Made by a program: the position numbers and the translations under genes. Shown here in pieces: positions 54,510 through 61,678 of a stretch of 64,000 bases of DNA. Under the pieces are notes generated by a model. The model saw only the letters and a list, made by a program, of their open reading frames with translations. It did no database searches and was not told where the DNA came from. Source of the DNA: Reyranella massiliensis 521 (lineage in GTDB: Bacteria > Pseudomonadota > Alphaproteobacteria > Reyranellales > Reyranellaceae); the NCBI GenBank assembly GCA_945860205.1, contig CAMARK010000001.1:1-64000 (forward strand), in the 5' to 3' direction. The stretch's first letter is position 1. The number at the start of each line of letters is the position of its first letter.

Positions 54510-55169
54510 TCAAGCAGGAGCGGTCGCTCGTTGCCCGGGGCCTGGTGTCGGCGTTTTCAGGAAGCAATAGGCAGCGAACGCCAGCAGGGAAGCCATCCAC
54601 AGATAGAAGCCGAGGCCAAGGCGGTCGAGAGGGTTGAGATTGTCGGCAGCGGACAACCCTCCGGTAAACGGCACGCCATCGAAGGCGTACGACTGCAGGC
54701 CGAGAACGATCGCGAGCACGGACAGGATCTTTGCCGCCGGGCGATTGGCGCCGAGCCCCGATATCAACACAGCGATGAGCATCAGCGGATTTGCAAGCCA
54801 TGCCAATGTGCCGTCAAAGATGACCACCCAGCCCATCAGCAGGGGCTCGTAGCCATAGGACGAACGGGCCATGGGGATGTCCCAACCCTTGCAATAGTCG
54901 AGTATCTTTGCCTTATCGATGTAGGTCTTGGCGGGCTTGGCATCCTCATCGCATATCAGCGAGCCGTCGCCGCCGAAGGGGAACGCCTCGCAGTTGACGT
55001 TGTCTTTGACGATGGAAGCGCATACGCCGTACTTGGGATTGGACCGTACGTCGGACTTGTAAATGATCGCCGGCGCGACCAGCGCCGCGGCATACAGGGC
55101 CAGCCCGGCAATCAGAGAAATAAGTCGCAACCTGCCCTCATCTGCCCAGTCTAGGACGGCACCATGCAA
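54510..55169 (-). CDS. Hypothetical membrane protein
   Basis: A 219-residue protein with about four hydrophobic segments (ISLIAGLALYAAALVAPAII; ANPLMLIAVLISGL; a helix around SVLAIVLGLQSYAF; LWMASLLAFAAYCFL) and a large extracytoplasmic loop after the first, with several cysteines (VCASIVKDNVNCEAF, LICDE, DYCKGW) that could form disulfides. I do not recognise a family. Convergent with the MFS gene across a 94-base gap. ATG 55169 is the only good start; GTG five codons later is possible. Confidence 0.65.
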   Translation of the reverse strand: MHGAVLDWADEGRLRLISLIAGLALYAAALVAPAIIYKSDVRSNPKYGVCASIVKDNVNCEAFPFGGDGSLICDEDAKPAKTYIDKAKILDYCKGWDIPMARSSYGYEPLLMGWVVIFDGTLAWLANPLMLIAVLISGLGANRPAAKILSVLAIVLGLQSYAFDGVPFTGGLSAADNLNPLDRLGLGFYLWMASLLAFAAYCFLKTPTPGPGQRATAPA

Positions 55170-55237
55170 CCGGCAATGTTGGACGCCCGACCTGCGTGCT
55201 GGCGTCAGCGAGCGACCGCCTCTTGCTGCTGGAGCGG

Positions 55238-55981
55238 CTAGAAGGACTCCTTATAGGGCCTGAGATCGATCTCGTGGCTCCAGGCGCTGCGCGGCTGGCG
55301 ATGGATATGCCAGTAATTCTCGACGATCGCTTCGATGCCCAGCAGGCCATCGGGACCGGCCTTGTCCTTGCGGTCGGGCATGCGCGACAGCAATCGCTCG
55401 CCCTCGATACCGCCGTCGATGATGACGTGCGCGACATGGATTCCCTGCGGCCCGAACTCGCGGGCCATCGACTGGACCATGAGCCGCAGCCCGCCCTTGG
55501 TGGCGTTGAAGGCAGCGAAGCGAGGCCGGCCGCGCAGCGAGCCCGAGGCGCCGGTGAAGATCACCGTGCCGCGGCCGAGCGGCGCCAGCCGGCGCGCCGC
55601 CTCGCGGGCGAACAGGAAGCCGGCGAAGCAGCCGACGCGCCAGGAGTCCTCGAAATGCTGGGCCGTCATCTCGCGGAAATCGACGGCCTGGTTGTTGCCC
55701 ATGTTGAACACCAGCAGGTCGGCGGGCGACCCCTCGGCATCGTCGGCCATCGCGCGGTCGAACAGGGCGACCACGTCGGCTTCCCTGGTGCCATCGGTCA
55801 CGACGGCCGTGGCCGAGCCGCCGGCGGTCCGAATGGTCTCGACGACCTTCTCGATCTTGGCCGCGGTGCGCCCGGCGACCAGCACGTGATATCCCTCTTT
55901 CGCAAAGCGACGGCTGAGCCCCGCGCCCACGCCGCGTTCCGCGCCAACACCCAGGACCACGGCTTTCGGCTTCTTGGCCAT
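55238..55981 (-). CDS. SDR-family protein with Tyr-to-Phe at the active site
   Basis: A 247-residue SDR: VVLGVGAERGVGAGLSRRF as cofactor loop and VFTGASGSLRGRPRFAAFNATKGGLRLM at the active site. The usual YxxxK is FNATK, so the catalytic Tyr is Phe (codon TTC) while Lys remains. This replacement is seen in several alphaproteobacterial SDRs of the FAAF…K type with a GPQGIHVAHVIIDG continuation, so it is probably a family trait. An altered activity or a non-catalytic role is likely. Divergent from the thioesterase pair. Confidence 0.82.
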   Translation of the reverse strand: MAKKPKAVVLGVGAERGVGAGLSRRFAKEGYHVLVAGRTAAKIEKVVETIRTAGGSATAVVTDGTREADVVALFDRAMADDAEGSPADLLVFNMGNNQAVDFREMTAQHFEDSWRVGCFAGFLFAREAARRLAPLGRGTVIFTGASGSLRGRPRFAAFNATKGGLRLMVQSMAREFGPQGIHVAHVIIDGGIEGERLLSRMPDRKDKAGPDGLLGIEAIVENYWHIHRQPRSAWSHEIDLRPYKESF

Positions 55982-56064
55982 CTCGACACTCCCCGAAACG
56001 ATGATTGAAACGACGATGGAGAGAACTTGCGGGGCGCATGGGCTGTTCGCTACGGTCCCGCCGC

Positions 56065-56577
56065 ATGAAATTAGCTCCCTACCCCATGATCGAACTCGAT
56101 CTGAGCGCGCCGCTCGATCGTCATCGCGCCACCGTCAAGCCGGACTGGATCGACTGGAACGGCCACATGAACGTCGGCTACTACGTCGTGGCCTTCGACC
56201 AGGCGACCGACACGCTTTGCCAGCAGTTCGCCTGCGGTTTCGAGTACACGCGCGACAAGATCGGCATGACCTTCGTGCTCGAGGCGCACGTCACCTACGA
56301 TCGCGAGGTCAAGGAGGGCGATGCGCTCAGGATCACCACCCAGATCCTCGACCATGACGCCAAGCGCATCCACTACATCCACGCCATGTATCACGCCGAC
56401 GAGGGATACCTCGCCGCCACCAACGAGCTCATGCTGATGAACATCGACTATGTGAGCCGCCGCTCCGCCCCCTGGCCCGACTTCGCCATGGAACGCATCG
56501 AGCGGCTGGCGGCGGCACACGCCGCGCTGCCCAAGCCCCGACAGGCCGGGCGTCTCATCGGCATCAAGAAGAAGTAG
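56065..56577 (+). CDS. Thioesterase (hotdog fold), first of a tandem pair
   Basis: A 170-residue 4HBT-like thioesterase: DWIDWNGHMNVGYYVVAFDQA carries the D-x-N-G-H-M-N catalytic Asp region, GMTFVLEAHVTYDREVKEGD the following strands. Likely hydrolyses an acyl-CoA such as a carnitine or dicarboxylic ester; the betainyl-CoA thioesterases have this form. ATG 56065 is chosen; MIEL seven codons in is possible. It is followed 5 bases later by a close paralogue. Confidence 0.87.
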   Translation: MKLAPYPMIELDLSAPLDRHRATVKPDWIDWNGHMNVGYYVVAFDQATDTLCQQFACGFEYTRDKIGMTFVLEAHVTYDREVKEGDALRITTQILDHDAKRIHYIHAMYHADEGYLAATNELMLMNIDYVSRRSAPWPDFAMERIERLAAAHAALPKPRQAGRLIGIKKK

Positions 56578-56582
56578 CATCC

Positions 56583-57098
56583 ATGATCGAGTCACTGCCC
56601 TACGAACTGCCCGACCTCGTCACACGCGCCCCGCTCGACACACATCGCTCGACCGTGCTGCCGGAATGGGTCGACTGGAACGGCCACATGAACGTGGCCT
56701 TCTATGTCACGGCCTTCGACCAGGCCTCGGGCGCCTTCATGCGTAACATGGGACTGGGCCGGCGCTACGTCGACGGCAAGCTCGGCATGACCTTCGTGCT
56801 CGAAACCCACGTCACTTACGATCGCGAGATGAGGGAAGGCGCGCCGATGCGCTTTGCCACCCAGCTGCTCGAGCGCGACGCCAAGAAGGTCCATCTCTTC
56901 CACGAGATGTTCCACGCCGAGCAGGGCTACCTGGCGGCGACCAACGAAACCATCGTGATGAACATCGATTACGCTACGCGCCGCTCCGCGCCCTGGCCGG
57001 TGCCGGTGACCGGGCGCCTGGAGTCGCTATGGGCAACCCACCAGTTGCTGCCCACGCCGGCGAAAGCCGGCCGGGTCATGGGACTTTCGAAGAAGTAG
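56583..57098 (+). CDS. Thioesterase (hotdog fold), second of a tandem pair
   Basis: A 171-residue paralogue of the preceding gene, alignable end to end without large gaps: VDWNGHMNVAFYVTAFDQAS, GMTFVLETHVTYDREMREG and the C-terminal NIDYATRRSAPWPVPVTGRLE. The catalytic region is intact. A tandem duplication with some divergence, perhaps giving two chain-length or head-group specificities or a heteromer. Its 3' end overlaps the convergent GNAT gene by 23 bases. Confidence 0.87.
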   Translation: MIESLPYELPDLVTRAPLDTHRSTVLPEWVDWNGHMNVAFYVTAFDQASGAFMRNMGLGRRYVDGKLGMTFVLETHVTYDREMREGAPMRFATQLLERDAKKVHLFHEMFHAEQGYLAATNETIVMNIDYATRRSAPWPVPVTGRLESLWATHQLLPTPAKAGRVMGLSKK

Positions 57099-57606
57099 AG
57101 GGCGAAGAAGTAGCGAGCGCCGCCACCGCCTCGCCGCTCAAGCGATAGGGCAGCCAGTTGCGGATCCATTTGAAGCCGATGCGCTCGTAGAAGCCGCGCG
57201 CCGGATTCCAGTCGAGCACATTGAGATCCATGCGCTTAAAACTTTTGGCGGCGCACTCACGCGCCAGCGCCACCATCAGCGCGCGGGCAACGCCGCCACG
57301 GCGCTCCTCGGGCACGACCCAGATATCTTCGATGAAGATGCCACGGGCGGCGGTCCAGACCGAGTAGTTGAAGGTGTAAATCGCGAAGCCGACCGGCACG
57401 CCGCCGCGTTCGGCGATCAAGGCCACAAATTTTGGATCGGCGCCGAAGCCGTCGCGGGCCAGCGTCTGCGGCGTCGAGGTGACGGCGTCGGGCTCGTCCT
57501 CATAGGTCGCGAGGTCGATCGAGAAGCGATGGAGGAGATCGACGTCGTCGACGGTTGCGGGACGAACGACGACCGAGGCTTGCTTAGCCGGCACGGGAAC
57601 CTCCAT
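57076..57606 (-). CDS. GNAT-family N-acetyltransferase
   Basis: A 176-residue acetyltransferase with the acetyl-CoA loop VVPEERRGGVARALMVALA (RxxGxA) after strand IFIEDIWV, and the C-terminal DLNVLDWNPARGFYERIGF typical of diamine- and polyamine-type GNATs. It starts 23 bases inside the DUF2783 gene, so it belongs to the same transcript as DUF2783 and the flavin monooxygenase. It overlaps the thioesterase 3' end. Confidence 0.87.
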   Translation of the reverse strand: MEVPVPAKQASVVVRPATVDDVDLLHRFSIDLATYEDEPDAVTSTPQTLARDGFGADPKFVALIAERGGVPVGFAIYTFNYSVWTAARGIFIEDIWVVPEERRGGVARALMVALARECAAKSFKRMDLNVLDWNPARGFYERIGFKWIRNWLPYRLSGEAVAALATSSPSTSSKVP

Positions 57607-57814
57607 TCAGCGACAGACGGGCGGCGACCAGGGCCTCGCCGATGACATCGGCGTCGCCGACATGGTTGGCGAGCAGCAGGATCAACCCGGCATCGAAGGC
57701 GCGGCACTGGTCGTCATTCAGATCTCGATGCGCGTCAATGATGGCGTTGTAGACTTCGTCGGGCCGCCTGAGATTGAGCGTGCGCCGGAGCGCCCCTGTT
57801 GCCGCGTCCGCCAT
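57584..57814 (-). CDS. DUF2783 protein
   Basis: A 76-residue protein: LNLRRPDEVYNAIIDAHRDL and LLANHVGDADVIGEALVAAR are the recurring segments of DUF2783. Members occur next to flavin monooxygenases and MBL-fold proteins, as here, which suggests a small partner in the same pathway. Function unknown. ATG 57814 is taken because GAGGGAG lies ahead of it; the frame opens a few codons earlier. The start is 11 bases past the monooxygenase stop. Confidence 0.82.
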   Translation of the reverse strand: MADAATGALRRTLNLRRPDEVYNAIIDAHRDLNDDQCRAFDAGLILLLANHVGDADVIGEALVAARLSLNGGSRAG

Positions 57815-57825
57815 TGCCTTCTCCC

Positions 57826-59469
57826 TCAACCCTGGCCCGTAGCGCGCTGCAGCGCTGCCGCCAGTTCCCGCGCGTCGGGCCGGCGCCAGCGCGCCGCGAC
57901 ATAGCGATCCGGACGAATCAGGTAAGCCGTGCCGGCGCGGCCGTCGTAGCGCTGCCGTACCAGCCCGTCGCGGTCCTGCAGCGCCGTCCAGCCAAGCGGT
58001 GCCGCGCCCTCGCGCGCCACCATCACGCCCGCCATTCCAGCCGGCAGCGCAGGCAGGTCGGCGGCGCGGGCAGCGAAGGCGATCAACGTGAAATCAGGGC
58101 CGACATGATCGACCAGGAAGCCGCCGCGGCCATTTACGACAGGCGCATCGACCATCGCCGTCCCGGGCGCAGGCCCCCGCAGCCAATCGGTGTCGCCTTC
58201 AGGCGTATCGATGGACGAGCCGGGCTGGACGGTCGGCACCGAGAGCCGGCCGCTGTTGACCAGGGACCGGGCGAACGGAAACTCCCGCGCCAGCGCCAGC
58301 GTGGCGTCGCGAAAAGCGCGTGAGGCCGGGAACTTGGGCGTGATGAAATCGGTGCTGCGGGTGGAGTTCAGGATGTTTTCCTGCGCTGCGGCGCGGCGTT
58401 CGTTGCAGTAGCTTTCCAGCAGCGAGGCCGGTGACGTGCCCGCCAGCACGCGCGCCAGTTTCCAGGCGAGGTTGTCGACATCGGCCACCGCTGCATTGCC
58501 GCCGCGCGCGCCAAACGGCGAGACGACATGGGCGGCGTCGCCGGCGAAGATCACGCGGCCCTGCACGAAGCGGTCCATCATGCGGCAAGTGAAAGTGTAG
58601 ACGCTGCTCCACTCATGCTCCCAGGTGGCGTCGGGGCCGAACATCTGGCGCAGGCGTCGATCGACGTTCTCCGGCTTCTTCTCCTCCTCCGGATCGGCAT
58701 CGCGGCCGAGCTGGAAGTCGACCCGCAGCACATTGTCGGCCTGGCGGTGCAACAGCACGGAATTGGTCGGGTGAAATGACGGATAGAACCAGAAGCGCCG
58801 CTCTTTCGGCAATTCGCTGGTGAAACGGATATCGGCGATCAGGAATTGGTCGTGGAAGACCTCGCCGGGGAACGGCAGGTCGAGCAGGTGCCGCACGGCG
58901 CTCCGCACGCCATCGCAGGCGACCAGCCAGTCCGCTTCGAGCGTGTAGCGCCCGTCCGGCGTCTCGACATCGAGCACGACGCCTTTGGAGTCCGGCCGGA
59001 CGCCCACGACCTTGTTGCGGAAGCGCAGGTCGATCAGTTTTTCGTCGAGGCAGCGGTCGAACAGGTATTCCTCGACATAGTACTGCTGCAGATTCACGAA
59101 GGCCGGGAACTTGTGGCCGGGCTCAGGCGCCAGGTTGAAGTGGTAGATCGGCGTGTCGTGTAGATAGACCTCGCCCTGCTCCCAGGTGATGCCCTTGTCG
59201 ACCATGCGCTGGGCGATACCGAAGCGGTCCCAGGTTTCCAGGCTGTGCTGGGCCTGGCAGATCGACCGGCTGCCGTTGCTGACCGTGTCGTCCTCGTCGA
59301 GCAGCACCGAGGCCACGCCACGCACCGCGAGCGCCAGCGCCAATGTCGGGCCGGCAAGCCCCGCGCCCACGATCACGACCGGCCGACGCTTGCTCTTGCC
59401 GTCAAGGTCCGGGCCGTCGAGTTCGGTTGGCCGGCGATAAGGATAATGGCGGTACTGGTACGAACTCAT
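57826..59469 (-). CDS. FAD-dependent aromatic hydroxylase, MhpA/phenol-hydroxylase-like
   Basis: A 547-residue flavin monooxygenase: Rossmann motif VIVGAGLAGPTLALALAVRG (32-51), DG-motif VACDGVRSAVRHLL, ribityl motif GDAAHVVSPFGARGGNAAV, and a C-terminal thioredoxin-like domain of about 110 residues that ends in a conserved RPDRYVAARW. This is the layout of MhpA, PgaE and related hydroxylases of phenolic acids. Followed by DUF2783 and GNAT genes and preceded by an MBL-fold gene 25 bases upstream. Confidence 0.88.
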   Translation of the reverse strand: MSSYQYRHYPYRRPTELDGPDLDGKSKRRPVVIVGAGLAGPTLALALAVRGVASVLLDEDDTVSNGSRSICQAQHSLETWDRFGIAQRMVDKGITWEQGEVYLHDTPIYHFNLAPEPGHKFPAFVNLQQYYVEEYLFDRCLDEKLIDLRFRNKVVGVRPDSKGVVLDVETPDGRYTLEADWLVACDGVRSAVRHLLDLPFPGEVFHDQFLIADIRFTSELPKERRFWFYPSFHPTNSVLLHRQADNVLRVDFQLGRDADPEEEKKPENVDRRLRQMFGPDATWEHEWSSVYTFTCRMMDRFVQGRVIFAGDAAHVVSPFGARGGNAAVADVDNLAWKLARVLAGTSPASLLESYCNERRAAAQENILNSTRSTDFITPKFPASRAFRDATLALAREFPFARSLVNSGRLSVPTVQPGSSIDTPEGDTDWLRGPAPGTAMVDAPVVNGRGGFLVDHVGPDFTLIAFAARAADLPALPAGMAGVMVAREGAAPLGWTALQDRDGLVRQRYDGRAGTAYLIRPDRYVAARWRRPDARELAAALQRATGQG

Positions 59470-59494
59470 TGTCTTCCGGACCGGAAGAGCATGA

Positions 59495-60451
59495 TCAGTC
59501 CGCCTTTTCCAGCGCCGCCCACATCTCGATGTCGCGCTCGGCGGTCCAGATGCGCGGATGGTCGAGGCCCTTGGCCTCGTCGTAGGCCCGCGACACGTCG
59601 AACGGCATACAGTGCTCGAAGATCACCCAGTTGCCGTAGCGTGGCTGCAGCGCCGCCATCGCCTTATCGTAGGCGAGCTTCAGCGAATCTCCGGCCTCGG
59701 CGCTCTGCGACACGGCCTTGTAGAGGTCGGCCAGGAACGCCTGGGTGCCGGCGATGCCTTCCTCCACGGCGCCGGCGCCCATCAGCGCATCGCCGCGGCC
59801 GGGCACCAGCGCGTCGGCCTTGAGGTCGCGCAGCTTCTGCAGCGTCTCGGGCCAGTCCTTGTAGTGGGCGTCGCCGGCATAGGGCGTGGCGCCGTATTCC
59901 ACGAGGTCGCCGCTGAACAGGGTGCGCTCCTCGGGCAGCCAGACGATCGTGTCGCCCTTGGTGTGACCGCGCCCGGCGTGGATGATGTCGACCTGCAGCT
60001 TGCCCAGCCACAGGGTCATGCGGTCATTGAAGGTGATGGTGGGCCAGGTGAGGCCGGGAATGGTCTCGGCGGCCTGGAACAGGCGCGGGAAGCGCTGGAG
60101 CTCGGACTTGTAGTCCTGGGCGCCGCGCTCGACGATCATCTCGCGCGTCGCCTCGCTGCAGATAATGTGCTCGGGACTGTAGCCGCTGGCGCCCAACACG
60201 CGGACCGCATGATAGTGCGACAGCACGACGTATTTGATCGGCTTGTCGGTGACGGTGCGGATGCGCTCGATCACCTGCTCGGCCATCTTCGGTGTCGCCT
60301 GGGCATCGATCACCATGACCGCGTCGTCGCCGACCACGATCCCGGTGTTGGGATCGCCCTCGGCCGTGAAGGCATAGGCGTGCTCGGACAGACGGCTGAA
60401 GGTGATCTTCTTGTCCACCATGTCCGCCTGCGAGGCGAAGGCCCTGGCCAT
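59495..60451 (-). CDS. MBL-fold protein with altered metal motif
   Basis: A 318-residue metallo-beta-lactamase-fold protein. The first metal motif, usually HxHxDH, reads SHYHAVRVLGAS: both histidines kept, Asp and His replaced by Val and Arg. Later ligands remain: GRGHTKGD (His) and LFSGDLVE (Asp). Only the first metal site appears complete, so a single-metal or non-hydrolytic form is suggested. It heads the set with the hydroxylase, DUF2783 and GNAT genes (25-base gap). GGGGAGA precedes ATG 60451. Confidence 0.85.
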   Translation of the reverse strand: MARAFASQADMVDKKITFSRLSEHAYAFTAEGDPNTGIVVGDDAVMVIDAQATPKMAEQVIERIRTVTDKPIKYVVLSHYHAVRVLGASGYSPEHIICSEATREMIVERGAQDYKSELQRFPRLFQAAETIPGLTWPTITFNDRMTLWLGKLQVDIIHAGRGHTKGDTIVWLPEERTLFSGDLVEYGATPYAGDAHYKDWPETLQKLRDLKADALVPGRGDALMGAGAVEEGIAGTQAFLADLYKAVSQSAEAGDSLKLAYDKAMAALQPRYGNWVIFEHCMPFDVSRAYDEAKGLDHPRIWTAERDIEMWAALEKAD

Positions 60452-60578
60452 CGGTGTGTCTCCCCTGCGCGTTCGATGTTCGCAAGGAACCTATGCAGCG
60501 TGCGCGGGCCAAGTCAAAGCGCGCCGCGCCGGACTATTCACAGGTCGCTGGTCACAGGCCACCTGCAGTGCCGCAGCG

Positions 60579-61595
60579 TCAGTCGGAACCGTACTTGTGA
60601 TAGCTCCCCCGATCGCCCGAACGAACCGCGACTTCGAAGGCATCGTTGTCGCGTTCCATGCGCAGTCTGATCGTCGTGCCGGCGGGGCCGCTCTCCCACA
60701 GCTTGCGATAGAAGTCGGCGACGTCGTCCAGCACCTCGTCGTTCAGGGCGTGGAGAACGTCGCCACGCTGGAGCCCGGCGCGATCGGCCGGACCGCCGTC
60801 GGAAATGCCGCCGATCACGAGCTGGCCCATGTGCTCGACGGTATAGACGCCGAGCCAGGGCCGCGGCGGCGTCGACAGCCGGCCTTTGGTGACCAGCTCA
60901 GAAAAAATCGGTTTTAGCCGGTTGATCGGCACGTACATGTTGCCGGGGAAGGCCGGCGCGCCCGGCCCCAGCGCCTCCTGCACCAGCAGCGAGCCGACGC
61001 CCAGCAGCGCGCCATCCGGGCCGACCAGCGCGGAGCCGCCCCATAGTGGATAGGCGGGGACGGTGAAGATCGCGTTGTCGAGCAGGTATTCCCAGTAGCC
61101 CGCGAACTCACGGCGGCTGGCGACCTTGACCTTGAGCGTCGCCTTCTCGCCGCCATAGCCTACGACCACGGCCTCGCTGCGCAGCGACAGCGTGTCGGAA
61201 TCGCCGAAGTGCATCGGCTTCACCGGGAGCGGTACATCGGTCCGCACCAGGCCGAAGCCGCTTTCATAGTCGGAGCCCACGATGTGGGCGGGCCATTCAT
61301 TGCCCTCGATGTCGGTGACGGTGACGGTATCGGCTTCCATGATCAGGTAGCCGATGGTGACGATCAGGCCTTCGTCGTCGATCACGATGCCATGGCCCTC
61401 GCGTTCGGAACCCAGGGTCTGGGCCGAGCGGCGGTCCTCCGGAATGGTGGTTTTCAGCCCGACCAAGGCCGGCAGCACCTCGGCGATGGCCGACGGCACG
61501 TTCGACGACCGGCCGGGGATCCGCGCCTCGACGCCTTCCTGGCCGGCCGGAAAGTGACCCGTACCGTTGGCGGAACCGTTCAACCCTCGGGCCAT
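60579..61595 (-). CDS. HtrA/DegP-like protein with degenerate active site, PDZ domain
   Basis: A 338-residue protein with a trypsin-like S1C domain (about 45-240) and one PDZ domain (about 250-335: GQLVIGGISDGGPADRAGL). All three catalytic positions are changed by alignment with HtrA motifs: His of TNxHV is Tyr83 (VTIGYLI), Asp of DxxTDLA is Gly113 (YESGFGLV), and Ser of GNSGGPL is Gly186 (LWGGSALV). It lacks a signal peptide, so it is probably cytoplasmic. A binding or scaffold function is likely. Alone, upstream of no close partner. Confidence 0.83.
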   Translation of the reverse strand: MARGLNGSANGTGHFPAGQEGVEARIPGRSSNVPSAIAEVLPALVGLKTTIPEDRRSAQTLGSEREGHGIVIDDEGLIVTIGYLIMEADTVTVTDIEGNEWPAHIVGSDYESGFGLVRTDVPLPVKPMHFGDSDTLSLRSEAVVVGYGGEKATLKVKVASRREFAGYWEYLLDNAIFTVPAYPLWGGSALVGPDGALLGVGSLLVQEALGPGAPAFPGNMYVPINRLKPIFSELVTKGRLSTPPRPWLGVYTVEHMGQLVIGGISDGGPADRAGLQRGDVLHALNDEVLDDVADFYRKLWESGPAGTTIRLRMERDNDAFEVAVRSGDRGSYHKYGSD

Positions 61596-61678
61596 TGCCT
61601 ACACCCCTACATTTACAGTGGGCGCGTCCACAGTCTGGAAGATAGGCGTCCGCCGCGCCGATTGCTATATGACGGTGC

